Below are positions 10,001 through 18,776 of a DNA stretch of 64,000 nucleotides, piece after piece. Under the pieces are notes generated by a model. That model saw only the letters and a list, made by a program, of their open reading frames with translations. It ran no database searches and was not told the DNA's origin. The position numbers were made by a program, and so were the translations under genes. Every line of letters starts with the position of its first letter. The first letter of the stretch is position 1. Origin of the DNA: an uncultured delta proteobacterium (GTDB taxonomy: Bacteria > Desulfobacterota > Desulfobulbia > Desulfobulbales > Desulfocapsaceae); the NCBI GenBank assembly GCA_903901335.1, contig CAIUQR010000057.1:1-64000 (forward strand), given 5' to 3'.

Positions 10001-10871
10001 GCTTGAAGCCATAGTCCCCCCAAAGATTCTTTTTACAACTGATTTACCAATCCCTGGTCCTGTGATCAGAGCCAACGCCGATCAAATACTGCAGGTTCTG
10101 ACAAACCTGGTCACCAATGCCTCGGAGGCTGAAGACAAAAACAAAGGAGCCATTGATCTGACAGTAAGAATCGGTTCTCCTGCCGATATTTCTGTAATAC
10201 ACCGTTTCCCCGTCGACTGGAAACCACAGGATTTGACCTATGCCTGCATAACAGTAACAGATTCTGGTTGCGGAATTACAGACGACGATCTCGGTAAGAT
10301 CTTCGATCCGTTTTATTCCAGCAAATTTCCAGGCCGAGGCCTTGGCTTGGCAGTACTTCTGGGGATTGTAGAGGCCCACGATGGTGTTGTCACAGTAGAG
10401 AGCGAACAGGGACTAGGGAGCACCTTCCGGGTTTTTCTGCCGATGGCAGCCGAACAAACCCTTCCGCAATTGGACCAAACCGCCCCAACCTCAGTGATAG
10501 AAGGGAATCAGACGGTTCTGCTAATCGAGGATGAGGAAATCTTACGCAACATGGCCGAAACCATGCTCATGCGCCTCGGCTTCAAGGTGTTTACAGCAAA
10601 GGACGGTATCGAGGCACTGGAAATATTCCAAGAACACCCCGATGAAATCCGCGTTGTTGTAACTGATCTGTCCATGCCGCGCATGGACGGTTGGGAGACA
10701 CTGTCAGCCCTGCGTCGAATCCGTCCGGATATTCCAGTGGTGATGGTTAGTGGTCATGACGAGTCAAAAGTAATTACTGATGACCATACAGAACTCCCCC
10801 AGGTGTTTCTTCATAAACCATATCAAAAAGCGGAGCTGAAAGAAGCACTAGCAAAAGCGATAAAAAGATAA
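7020..10871 (+). CDS. Hybrid sensor histidine kinase: CHASE, four PAS, HisKA-like, HATPase, receiver
   Basis: A 1283-residue membrane sensor. Order: membrane helix (about 20-40), periplasmic CHASE-type domain (about 80-260), second membrane helix (about 325-345), four PAS domains (about 365-490, 490-620, 635-765, 765-895), a dimerisation/phosphoacceptor helix with the box AIAHHFNNQLG (phospho-His at 922 or 923), an ATPase domain with N-box VTNASEAE and G boxes DSGCGI and GRGLGL, and a C-terminal receiver whose phosphoacceptor is D1216 (VVTDLSMPRMDG). CHASE domains bind small extracellular ligands; the PAS domains may add redox or metabolite sensing. No separate DNA-binding regulator is adjacent, so phosphate probably goes to a remote Hpt or regulator. 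A second hybrid kinase starts 66 bases downstream and is probably co-transcribed. Confidence 0.93.
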   Translation: MNQQSTEKRVSGENSGHGRVWLAWAVVFGALVATLATGISAKMDVEADAKKDFNFACNEIQLRIEARMQAHAQILRSAAAVFDASDTVTREQWQTFTMHQKVEQYLPGIQGIGFSLAIPREQLAQHIQEIRGQGFSDYTVRPEGDRENYTSIVYLEPFSGRNLRAFGYDMFSESVRRKAMEQARDSDKASLSGKVTLLQETDQDVQAGTLMYVPVFRRGMATDTVAHRQAALYGWVYSPYRMNDLMANILTGWDSEAGKYIRLQIFDNEQLSADSLMYDSKPNGKREPDNASGFKLEVPLDFNNRPWYLRFSQTGEHLTYGRVYGILFGGTVISLLLFGLILSILRTRFKAQQLADHLTADLRNSEEKYRIVFNNDIYAICIFDLETLRLIDVNDAYCRVYGYSRDELVSGMTIHDITAEHHQSDAATKQAISNGTIFIPLRYHRKKDGTVFPVEIIGGPYVWQGRKVMFGLANDITERKKAEELLWEQHWRSANIIEGTRVGTWEWNIPTGETIFNDRWAEIVGYTLDELTPISIKTWEKLCHPDDLKRSADLLEKHFAGELPYYNCECRIKHKDGRWIWVLDRGRIITRTKEGKPLLMYGTHADISERKLAEEKLAESEAKYRSAYSFIRLLCDNVPDMIWAKDLEKRYVFANKAVCRDLLNAVDTDEPIGKVDMFFAERERARHINDPEWHTFGEICQDTDIITMETGAQQQFDEYGNVQGKFLFLDVYKAPFLDDNGKMIGTVGSARDVTKAKDLEKKLKESQAYLTNAAKAANFGVFSYDYKSGQAYCSPELFALLGFPTGAYLETDKDLILNALHPEDKPGFLAKMKAANDPCGFGMLEHVCRIIRPDGQVRWLRVTGQTTFSGSQPSDHPLRADGIIQDITDGKRLSEEQKKFERQQQLLQKAESLKTMAGAIAHHFNNQLGAVMGNLEMAIDDLPSGSSSATLNEAMKASHRAAEVSSLMLTYLGQSVVKQAPLDLSKTCRQSLPLLEAIVPPKILFTTDLPIPGPVIRANADQILQVLTNLVTNASEAEDKNKGAIDLTVRIGSPADISVIHRFPVDWKPQDLTYACITVTDSGCGITDDDLGKIFDPFYSSKFPGRGLGLAVLLGIVEAHDGVVTVESEQGLGSTFRVFLPMAAEQTLPQLDQTAPTSVIEGNQTVLLIEDEEILRNMAETMLMRLGFKVFTAKDGIEALEIFQEHPDEIRVVVTDLSMPRMDGWETLSALRRIRPDIPVVMVSGHDESKVITDDHTELPQVFLHKPYQKAELKEALAKAIKR

Positions 10872-10937
10872 CCATTGGTATTTCAACTCAATTTGGTAAA
10901 ATCATCGGCAGGAATCACCCAACCAGGGATAATCATC

Positions 10938-13900
10938 ATGCAATGGAGGAGCATCTTGACCAAACGGAACTTATTCATATTCTTTGCCTTTATCCTGGGT
11001 AATCTTGCAACCTTATTTGCATCTGTCACCGTTTGTTCTTCAGACTCTGGAGCCGATGTTCTTCAGACCATTGTTGCTGTGATCCCATCTGATTTTCCGC
11101 CCACCTATTTTCGTGATCCCAAGGATGGAAAACCAAGTGGCCTGGCCGTTGACGTAATGAATGAACTCGCCCATTTCTGCGGGTTAAAAATAGAATATCG
11201 ATTTGCCAAACCCTGGGATGAAATTGAAAGCATAGTCCTTGCTGGTCAGGCTGATATTATCCCTTTCAGAGCTCTCAATGAGAAAACAAAACAGCGTTTT
11301 CTTTTCACCAATACTTTGGATACCTCCCCTGTCAATTACATTGCCCGAGCTTCTGAAAGTTTTGCCAGGGGAACAATTCCCGGAAAGAAAGTGGGAGTTA
11401 TAAGGGGGAGTACTGCCGATATAAGATTGCAGGATCAGCAGGAGATGACCGTCGTCCCTTATGAAAGTATGCAGCATCTCCTAATGGATCTTCTCACTGG
11501 CCAAATCGACAGGGTGCTGACCGTGACAGATAATCTGCTTGATCTGGCCAATGATGCAGGCTTAAGAGAGCGGGTGCAGGCGATCAATCCGCCAGCCTTT
11601 GAGATAACACGAGTAATTGCTCTACAATCGGGAAATACTTCCTTGCAGGGCAAGTTTAATGAGGCGATACGGTCATTCGACGGCAGTGCAAAACAGAAAG
11701 AGATCTACAAAAAATGGTTGGGCAAGCCCAAACCATGGTGGACCGTAAAACGGGTACTGTTCACCTCGAGCGGAAGTTTTATTGCCGTCCTGCTCTTGCT
11801 CTTTGCCTGGCGTTTTGTTGGAATGCAACGTTTAAATAAACGACTTAGAGCGGAGCAATCCTTTCTTCAGACCATGATCGATGCTATTCCTGAGCCCATA
11901 TTTTATAAAAACTGCGAAGGGGTGTTTACTGGCTGCAACGCCTTCTTTGCTGAATCAGTTCTGGGCCTAAAAAAAGAGCAGATTATTGGTCTGACAGATT
12001 TTGACCTCTGTTCGGATCAAAAACAGGCGGCGTTTTTCCGCGAACAGGACAAACGGGCAATCGCGTCTGGAAAACCAAACAAAAATGACGAGTGGATTTT
12101 CCTCGCGGATGGCCGGTCTATCCTTGTGGAGACCATGAAGATTCCGTTTCAAAATGAGTCAGGTGAAATCGTGGGGCTTATTGGCGTTGCTCGCGAAATG
12201 ACAGAACGGTATCAAGCGCTTAAAATTCAAGCTGAGGCCCGCCAGAAGTTGCAAACCTTTCTCGACAATATGCCTATGATGGCCTGGCTAAAAGACCGAG
12301 AAGGCCGGTTTGAAATGGTGAACGAGGCCTTTATTCAATCCTGCGGACGAGACATAAAAGAGGTGATCGGCAAGACCGATCTGGATGTTTGGCCGCTTAA
12401 GCTTGCTGACAAATATCGTAGTGATGATGAACAGGTTATGTCTTCACGCCTCAAAGGGGAATTTGAAGAACCAATCGAGATAGCTAAAGTAAGTCGATGG
12501 TGTATGACTTTCAGGACTCCGATCACTGATCAAAATGGAGCAGTGATCGGCACTGTGGGCATCGCTCAGGATATAACCGAGCGAAAACAAGCGGAGGATG
12601 TATTACGACGTTTCCAACTCCTGGTAACCCAAAGCCGGGACATCATCTTTTTCATACGACGTGAAGATTTATGTATCCTGGAAGCCAATGAAGCAGCAAC
12701 CAAGGCCTATGGTTATAGCCGTGAACAACTCCTGACAATGACGATTCAACAACTGCGAGAACCTGAGACGCTGGATTTACTTCCAGGTCAATTGGAACAG
12801 GCAGATATGCATGGAATACTTTTGGAGACTGTCCATCGTCGCTGTGACGGCAGCAGTTTCCCGGTTGAGGTCAGCTCTCGGGGTGAAGATATAGGTGGAG
12901 TCCGCACACTGATCAGCATTGTTCGGGATATTACAGAGCGCAAGAATGCTGAGGAGACGGTACGAATCAGCGAAGAACGGTTTAGGAAAATATTTAACGA
13001 ATCTCCTGTCGGCATAGCTTTTCTTGGCAAACAGCGAGAGATCTTTCTCACCAATCAGCGGTATCGTGATTTTCTTGGGTACAGCGAAAAAGAGATCTTG
13101 GAAATTAAGCCCGAAAAGCTTTTGCACCCGGATGATTGGGCTCCTTCGGTGGAACTAAGCACAAGACTACGCAGCGGAGAAATTCCTGCATTTCACATGG
13201 AGCAAAGATACATTCGAAAAGATGGAGTTGTCGTGTGGGCCGACACCAGAATCACAGTTCTTCGCGATAAAGAGGGTCGATTAATCCATACAATTGGTTG
13301 GGTATTGGACATTACCAGCCGTAAGCAAGGCGAGGAGGCATTGCGCAAGAGAGAGGAGGAATACAAAAGACTGTCCAATGAGTTCAATGCTGTTCTTGAA
13401 GCAATTCCGGATTCACTGGCCCTCGTTTCATCAGACTTGAAAGTTCTCTGGGCTAACCGCAATGCTGTAGAGAGTATGCAGGTAGAAAAAGAAGCTTATC
13501 TTCCAGGAGAACCTTGTTACAAGCTCTGGCATAATTTCGAAGAACCTTGTGAGACGTGTTCCTTGAAGAAGGTTTTTGCCACTGGTGAAATTTGTGAGTT
13601 TGTCATGACCGAGGAAGGGAAGACACGGGAATTCAGATTGATCCCTGTGAAAGATGATGCAGGGAAGGTCTTCAATACAGTGCGATTAGGAAGGGACATT
13701 TCTGAGATGCGAAATCTAGAGGCACAACTCCACCAGGCCCAGAAAATGGAGGCCATCGGCACTTTGGCCGGAGGGATTGCCCATGACTTCAACAATATCC
13801 TTGGCGCAATTCTCGGTTATGCAGAAATGGCATATGAAGACAGCCTTTCGGGTTCAGTAAAACCGAGTGATCTTAATCAAGTGGTTCAGGCAAGCCATAG

Positions 13901-14879
13901 GGCAAAAGACCTTGTGAAACAGATATTGGCTTTCAGCCGACAAACAGAAGCACAGAAGATTTTAATACGTCCTGCCGCAATGGTAAAGGAATCCATCAAA
14001 TTGCTCCGCTCGTCAATACCAACGACAATAGACATCCAGCAGGACATAGATTCTGAAGCCGACCTCATACTGGCTGATCCGACCCAGATCCATCAAATAA
14101 TGATGAACCTGTGTACCAACGCTTACCATGCCATGGAAGAGACTGGCGGTACCCTTTCTGTTTCTTTGCAAAACAAGGTTTTCACACAGCACGATCTGGC
14201 TGGCATCCCTGATGTCCAACCAGGACGATTCGTGCAGTTGTCTGTCAGGGATACTGGACCGGGAATTGCTCCTGTAATTCAGGAAAGGATCTTTGATCCG
14301 TATTTCACTACAAAAGAAACAGGCAAGGGAACGGGTATGGGCCTTGCTATCGTTCATGGTATAGTGAAGAGTTCCGGAGGATTCATTACCTTCCACAGTG
14401 AAATCGGAGCAGGAACCGTTTTCGAGATATGTCTTCCAGCCTTTTTGGAACAGATTACACCTGAAACCAAAGAGGATAATCTAATCCCGGTCGGTACCGA
14501 ACGTATTCTCTTTGTTGATGATGAGGAAATGCTGGCCAAGATGGGCCGGACTATGCTTGAACGGCTTGGTTACATGGTAACGATAAAGATGAGCAGCCTG
14601 GAAGCATTGACTACCTTCAAAAACAAACCTGATGCATTTGATCTGGTGATCACAGATCAGACCATGCCTGGAATGACTGGGGTTGATCTGGCCCAAAAGT
14701 TATTGCAGATTCGGCCGGGCCTGCCAATTATCCTTTGCACTGGGTATAGCAGTCAGGTTTCTGAAGAGACGGTTAAATCCTATGGTATTACAGGCTTCGC
14801 CTTGAAACCATTGGCCAAGAAGGATATTGCCGTTTTAATCCGGAAGCTGCTAGACGAAGAAAGGAAAGGGGCTTCTTGA
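10938..14879 (+). CDS. Hybrid sensor histidine kinase with periplasmic solute-binding (SBP_bac_3) sensor, five PAS, receiver
   Basis: A 1313-residue membrane sensor. A signal-type helix (about 12-34) precedes a periplasmic family-3 solute-binding domain (about 45-270, beginning IVAVIPSDFPPTYF), as in BvgS/EvgS-like sensors for amino acids or related ligands. A membrane helix (about 275-297) leads to five PAS domains; the fifth has an unusual cysteine set (GEPCYKLWHNFEEPCETC). Then come the phosphoacceptor box GGIAHDFNNILG (H949), the ATPase domain (GPGIAP, GTGMGLAIV) and a receiver with D1240 in VITDQTMPG. I chose ATG 10938, which has AGGGAT upstream and leads directly into the signal helix, over a TTG 21 codons earlier. 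It follows the CHASE kinase closely; the pair probably share one output pathway. Confidence 0.93.
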   Translation: MQWRSILTKRNLFIFFAFILGNLATLFASVTVCSSDSGADVLQTIVAVIPSDFPPTYFRDPKDGKPSGLAVDVMNELAHFCGLKIEYRFAKPWDEIESIVLAGQADIIPFRALNEKTKQRFLFTNTLDTSPVNYIARASESFARGTIPGKKVGVIRGSTADIRLQDQQEMTVVPYESMQHLLMDLLTGQIDRVLTVTDNLLDLANDAGLRERVQAINPPAFEITRVIALQSGNTSLQGKFNEAIRSFDGSAKQKEIYKKWLGKPKPWWTVKRVLFTSSGSFIAVLLLLFAWRFVGMQRLNKRLRAEQSFLQTMIDAIPEPIFYKNCEGVFTGCNAFFAESVLGLKKEQIIGLTDFDLCSDQKQAAFFREQDKRAIASGKPNKNDEWIFLADGRSILVETMKIPFQNESGEIVGLIGVAREMTERYQALKIQAEARQKLQTFLDNMPMMAWLKDREGRFEMVNEAFIQSCGRDIKEVIGKTDLDVWPLKLADKYRSDDEQVMSSRLKGEFEEPIEIAKVSRWCMTFRTPITDQNGAVIGTVGIAQDITERKQAEDVLRRFQLLVTQSRDIIFFIRREDLCILEANEAATKAYGYSREQLLTMTIQQLREPETLDLLPGQLEQADMHGILLETVHRRCDGSSFPVEVSSRGEDIGGVRTLISIVRDITERKNAEETVRISEERFRKIFNESPVGIAFLGKQREIFLTNQRYRDFLGYSEKEILEIKPEKLLHPDDWAPSVELSTRLRSGEIPAFHMEQRYIRKDGVVVWADTRITVLRDKEGRLIHTIGWVLDITSRKQGEEALRKREEEYKRLSNEFNAVLEAIPDSLALVSSDLKVLWANRNAVESMQVEKEAYLPGEPCYKLWHNFEEPCETCSLKKVFATGEICEFVMTEEGKTREFRLIPVKDDAGKVFNTVRLGRDISEMRNLEAQLHQAQKMEAIGTLAGGIAHDFNNILGAILGYAEMAYEDSLSGSVKPSDLNQVVQASHRAKDLVKQILAFSRQTEAQKILIRPAAMVKESIKLLRSSIPTTIDIQQDIDSEADLILADPTQIHQIMMNLCTNAYHAMEETGGTLSVSLQNKVFTQHDLAGIPDVQPGRFVQLSVRDTGPGIAPVIQERIFDPYFTTKETGKGTGMGLAIVHGIVKSSGGFITFHSEIGAGTVFEICLPAFLEQITPETKEDNLIPVGTERILFVDDEEMLAKMGRTMLERLGYMVTIKMSSLEALTTFKNKPDAFDLVITDQTMPGMTGVDLAQKLLQIRPGLPIILCTGYSSQVSEETVKSYGITGFALKPLAKKDIAVLIRKLLDEERKGAS

Positions 14880-15370
14880 CGATATTTGAGGTCGCCAGGG
14901 AAAATAATATCATCAGAATACCTTTGTCCATGATTTTGATATTACTACTGACGATCTTAGAACTGCACGGGAAGCATCACAGAAGAAGATGTTCACTGGC
15001 AATCCTAAGATCATGATAGGATGGTCAACCTGACCTTATCCTGAGGAAGGTCTGATCCAAGATATTCCTAAAAGATCTCCGTTTAAAATATTTCCAGATT
15101 TGAAGCTATTGTGAAACCACGATATGCAGCCCTGGTATAGGCGCGATTGAGTGCCTATACCAGGTGTTTTTTGAGCCTTCACCATACTCTATACAGCTTC
15201 GTTCTTAAGACCTCCTTTCGATTCAACCATTCCTCTTCCCTGACAATTGAAGTTTCGAATTTGGGTTGATAGCTCCTCAACAACCTGATCATAAAATTCT
15301 ATTTCAGATTGAATGGTGATAAGCTTCCTCTACAAACCCCGAAACCTACTTCTCAAAGAAGAGCATTCTG
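14880..15370. other. Intergenic, contains the kinase terminator
   Basis: The first 250 bases carry only a 40-codon frame (around 14913-15030, ending MIGWST) that I cannot relate to any family. A strong hairpin terminator follows at 15131-15172 and then about 200 AT-rich bases that must hold the promoter of the helicase gene. No promoter is clear enough to call. Confidence 0.5.
15131..15172 (+). terminator. Intrinsic terminator after the kinase pair
   Basis: CCTGGTATAGGC (15131-15142) pairs perfectly with GCCTATACCAGG (15153-15164), giving a 12-bp stem with a 10-base loop, followed by TGTTTTTT. This is a textbook Rho-independent terminator on the plus strand. It lies 250 bases after the second kinase, so it probably ends that transcript and insulates the helicase gene. 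Confidence 0.85.
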
Positions 15371-15388
15371 TTGTATAATCCGGAAGCC

Positions 15389-17935
15389 ATGAAATCATCT
15401 TTCCAAGATAGACCAGCTGACAATCTTATTCGCCTCTCCGGAATCGTGGAAAGGATCACCTTCCACAATGCGGATAACGGCTGGAGCGTCCTGAAGGTCA
15501 CTCCCTTCAATGAACCACAGAAACTCGTCGCTGTTATTATCCATCAAGCCAAAGTCTTTGCCGGCAGTTCCATGGAGTTCTACGGTACGTGGAGTCGCCA
15601 CCCTCAACATGGCGAACAATTCAAGGCCGAACGGGCAATCGAGAAAAAACCGGCAACCAGTGCCGCGCTGGAAAAATACCTCGGTTCAGGACTCATCAAG
15701 AACGTAGGTCCGAAAACAGCCTATAAGATTGTGAAATTCTTTAACGAGCGCACGCTGGATGTTTTCGAAGAAAGCATAGACGAGCTTTTGCAGGTTCCTG
15801 GAATTGCCGAGAAAAAACTCGTGGATATCAAAAACAGTTGGCAGGAACACAGGGCCATCAGGGATGTGATGATCTTCTTGCAGGGATACGGAATCAGCAC
15901 TCTTTATGCCGTCAAGATATTCAAAACCTATGGCAACGACGCGATCAGCAAGGTCTCGGAAAATCCGTATCAACTGGCAAGGGACATCTATGGCATCGGC
16001 TTTTTTTCAGCCGACAAGATAGCCCTGAACATGGGCTTCGAAAAAGATGGGGTTCCCCGCATCGAGGCGGGTATCAAGCACGTATTGGCCGCATCACGGG
16101 ATAATGGGCATTGTTATCTTTTGGAAGCACAAATAATCAAGAATTCGCATGAGTTGCTGGAGGCTGGGACCCCTGAGCAGATAACCGCCATATTGTCATC
16201 CTTGATTAGCGCTGGTGAGGTCAAGAAAAGGGTTTTGCCGGATGAAAAGGGCCAAAATGTCTCTGCCTATTATTCGAACACCATATTCTTTGATGAACTA
16301 TACGTCTCCAAAAAAGTGAAGCAGTGGGTGAATCAATCTGTTTCCGTTGACCAAGGCCGTATTAACTCGTGGATTGAACGGTATTGCCAACATCAGAGCA
16401 TCGTTCTTTCTGACGAGCAGCAGGGATCCGTTGCGGCTATTGCAGGCCTTTCGTTTTCCGTTCTGACTGGCGGTCCAGGAGTTGGCAAGACGACGACCAC
16501 CAAGGTCCTTGTGAAACTTCTGCAGGCCATGAACAAACGTGTTGTTCTTGCCGCGCCTACAGGCAGAGCGTCTCAACGCATGACTGAGGTGATTGGAACT
16601 GAGGCAAAAACCATTCACCGCTTGCTCGAATGGGCACCTGATAAAAACGGCTTCAAAAAATCCGAGAATGACCCTCTTCGTGTCGAATTTCTGATTATTG
16701 ATGAATGCTCCATGCTCGACATCAATCTTGCCGCCTCACTCTTAAAAGCCGTCCCTCAGGATGCGCAGGTGCTCTTTATCGGAGATCCCGACCAATTGCC
16801 GTCTGTTGGAGCCGGAAATGTCTTGTATGATCTCCTTCAGGCATCCTGTGTTCCCAGTTTCAAGTTAACCAAGGTATTCAGGCAGGCGAAAGAGAATTTG
16901 ATTATCCGTTTTGCCCATGAAATCAATAAAGGGCAGGTGCCAAAGATTGAATCCCCGTTCCATAAGCCTGAATTATGGAAAGAGAAGGTGGGGTGTCAGT
17001 TCATTGATGCCGAAGAGGCAACTCAGGAACAATTGCAGTTCTTGGCCCGGGTAAGGTCAGCGATCAAGCATACTGTTACCACTGGCGAGGAACAGATCCT
17101 ACAAACGGGAGATACATTCACAGGGGTCATGAAGCGAGATGAAGACTCCCTGATGATTGACAGCCTTCTCGTCCAGGAATTTAAGGATGCTCGGGAAATC
17201 CATGCACCCATATTTACGATACCTGAGAAGTTCAAACACGTCGATCTGTTGAAGCTTGATCAAGCAAAAGGCGCCATTGCTGAACTGAGGTCTATCGTCA
17301 AATCCCTGCATCCGTGGTCTGCACTGCATCATGGCCTGACCGGGCTTGACATGGTTCTACGTCTCTATACCAGAACAATCCCTGAATACTTCGGCAAGGA
17401 TATTGAGATACAGATTCTTTCTCCCCAAGTCCGGGGTAGTCTGGGAACGCTTAACCTTAATAATGCCATCCAGAAAGCTGTTAATCCTGAACAACAGGGG
17501 AAAAAAGAAATCAAAATAGGCGATCGTATCTATCGGGTTGGTGACAGGGTCATCCAGACCCGCAACAATTATGACTTGGGTGTGTTCAACGGAGATATCG
17601 GCAGAATCACGGCCATTGATCTGGAAAACTATTCCTGTCTCATTCAGTTTGGTAAGCAGGCCCCCATTCCATATGAGAGGGAAGACCTCACAGAGATATC
17701 TCTCGCCTACTCGATTACCATTCACAAATCGCAGGGGAGTGAGTTTGATGCGCTGATTATTCCCGTTGCCACACAGCATTTCAAGATGCTTTTCAGGAAT
17801 CTGATTTATACGGGATTAACCAGAGCCAAGCAGTTATGTGTTTTTGTCGGGAGCAGGAAGGCATTAGCAATAGCTGTGAAACAGATTGATAACCGGAAAA
17901 GGCAGACTGCATTGAGTTATCTGATTATGAATTGA
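15389..17935 (+). CDS. RecD2-like superfamily 1 DNA helicase
   Basis: An ATP-dependent 5'-3' DNA helicase of the RecD2 type, likely in repair or replication-fork processing. An N-terminal OB-like region (SGIVERITFHNADNGWSVLKV) and helix-hairpin-helix segments (about 90-200) precede the motor. Walker A is GGPGVGKTTTT (from residue 361), motif II is IIDECSMLD, motif III GDPDQLPSVG, and the C-terminal motif VI region is SLAYSITIHKSQGSEFDALI with the final LIYTGLTRAKQL. Between the third motif and the RecA-like domain 2 lies an insertion of roughly 120 residues (about 540-670) not typical of RecD2. Start choice is uncertain: ATG 15389 has GGAAG close by; a TTG six codons upstream has AAGAAGAG. 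No RecB or RecC gene is near, consistent with stand-alone RecD2. Confidence 0.88.
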   Translation: MKSSFQDRPADNLIRLSGIVERITFHNADNGWSVLKVTPFNEPQKLVAVIIHQAKVFAGSSMEFYGTWSRHPQHGEQFKAERAIEKKPATSAALEKYLGSGLIKNVGPKTAYKIVKFFNERTLDVFEESIDELLQVPGIAEKKLVDIKNSWQEHRAIRDVMIFLQGYGISTLYAVKIFKTYGNDAISKVSENPYQLARDIYGIGFFSADKIALNMGFEKDGVPRIEAGIKHVLAASRDNGHCYLLEAQIIKNSHELLEAGTPEQITAILSSLISAGEVKKRVLPDEKGQNVSAYYSNTIFFDELYVSKKVKQWVNQSVSVDQGRINSWIERYCQHQSIVLSDEQQGSVAAIAGLSFSVLTGGPGVGKTTTTKVLVKLLQAMNKRVVLAAPTGRASQRMTEVIGTEAKTIHRLLEWAPDKNGFKKSENDPLRVEFLIIDECSMLDINLAASLLKAVPQDAQVLFIGDPDQLPSVGAGNVLYDLLQASCVPSFKLTKVFRQAKENLIIRFAHEINKGQVPKIESPFHKPELWKEKVGCQFIDAEEATQEQLQFLARVRSAIKHTVTTGEEQILQTGDTFTGVMKRDEDSLMIDSLLVQEFKDAREIHAPIFTIPEKFKHVDLLKLDQAKGAIAELRSIVKSLHPWSALHHGLTGLDMVLRLYTRTIPEYFGKDIEIQILSPQVRGSLGTLNLNNAIQKAVNPEQQGKKEIKIGDRIYRVGDRVIQTRNNYDLGVFNGDIGRITAIDLENYSCLIQFGKQAPIPYEREDLTEISLAYSITIHKSQGSEFDALIIPVATQHFKMLFRNLIYTGLTRAKQLCVFVGSRKALAIAVKQIDNRKRQTALSYLIMN

Positions 17936-17943
17936 AGGATAAA

Positions 17944-17982
17944 ATCTGTTTGCGAATTCGCCGGGCAAAGAATCAAACAGAT
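17944..17982. repeat. Inverted repeat after the helicase gene
   Basis: ATCTGTTTG (17944-17952) and CAAACAGAT (17974-17982) are perfect 9-base arms around a 21-base spacer, just after the helicase stop. There is no T tract, so it is at most a weak terminator; an operator-like site for the small downstream gene is possible. Confidence 0.4.
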
Positions 17983-18003
17983 GGTTTGTGAAAATGGTTT
18001 CCC

Positions 18004-18315
18004 ATGGCAAACAGCAAGCATCTTTGCTTTTCCGCTGAACTGCACGCAGCTGTTTTATGCTGGCAAGCTCTTTATGGGGCCGGAACAAAAGAGTGCTTGA
18101 AGAACAGAAAGGCAAATATTAGAGAATGGCTCAAAAATAACTGTAAGGATTTAAAGGGGGAAGCTATCGAGAGACTGGCTACAATTGTAAATCCAAACCG
18201 CCTCAAGAAGGGGGTGCAATCCCTATTTCATGATTTCATAGAAAATAACCTACCACCTGTTAACGCACTATTATTACTAATCTATTTTAAATCTATCCAC
18301 CTCCCTCCTGGGTAG
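18004..18315 (+). CDS. Small hypothetical protein, possibly frameshifted at its end
   Basis: A 103-residue frame that I cannot name. The first ~75 residues look protein-like (SAELHAAVLCWQALYG, then a charged helical stretch ending ERLATIVNPNRLKKG), while the last ~25 are hydrophobic and unlike the rest. Adding one G in the run GGGGG near 18210 would change the ending to KKGGAIPIS and a stop, which fits the composition better, so the gene may be frameshifted or decaying. No strong ribosome-binding site precedes the ATG. It lies between the helicase and a pseudogene in a region that looks like a decayed insertion. Confidence 0.4.
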   Translation: MANSKHLCFSAELHAAVLCWQALYGAGTKECLKNRKANIREWLKNNCKDLKGEAIERLATIVNPNRLKKGVQSLFHDFIENNLPPVNALLLLIYFKSIHLPPG

Positions 18316-18333
18316 GTTATTTAAACCTACCCA
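18309..18333 (+). repeat. Perfect inverted repeat at end of small ORF
   Basis: TGGGTAGGTT (18309-18318) pairs with AACCTACCCA (18324-18333) around the 5-base loop ATTTA, overlapping the stop of the small ORF. It is followed by TCTGTTTAAATTC, a poor T tract. It may act as a weak terminator for the small gene. Confidence 0.55.
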
Positions 18334-18428
18334 TCTGTTTAAATTCAAAAACATTCCTTAGTACTGACTCTTTCAGAAACAAGTGCCTTTCTCCTGGGAT
18401 ACCTCCTTTTTCGCAAAGGATATCGCAT

Positions 18429-18776
18429 TCAGTTCCCTGAGGCTATCCAGTCCTTCTTTGCAAGACTTTCCCTGCCGGCATATATTGAATATGTCATTGT
18501 TTTATCATTATAATATCGATCAAACTCCTCCTTCTTGGCAAGATTTCCGGCTGTTGACTGGTGCCTTTTCCGGTCTCTTTCCTGTTGCAGTTGCCGGTTA
18601 TACTCATGGTATTCCCTGTTTTGGTTGCGATACTGCCGCCAGTATGTTGGATTTCTTTTCTGCAAAGCCTGTTGGCTCTCCCTTTTGTTGGCCCGATAAT
18701 CAGGATCCGTCTGCAGTTATTCACACTGCCACGCGTTCTTCCTTGCCTGTTGACAGGTCTTGGAACCGCAATTCAT
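18429..18776 (-). pseudogene. Decayed small Cys/Trp/Tyr-rich hypothetical protein with in-frame stop
   Basis: Reading the minus strand from ATG 18776, one frame gives MNCGSKTCQQARKNAWQCE, a TAA stop (18717-18719), then LQTDPDYRANKRESQQALQK and continues without shift for 95 codons, through RNPTYWRQYRNQNREYHEYN, to TGA at 18429. The pattern (a paired-Cys N-terminus, then K-W-Q, D-P-D-Y-R-x-N, P-x-Y-W-R-x-Y-R) matches a widespread family of small hypothetical proteins often found near mobile DNA; no function is established to my knowledge. The single stop splits an otherwise intact protein, so it is either a recent pseudogene or a readthrough case. A long opposite-strand frame over the same bases is a shadow. 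Confidence 0.65.
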
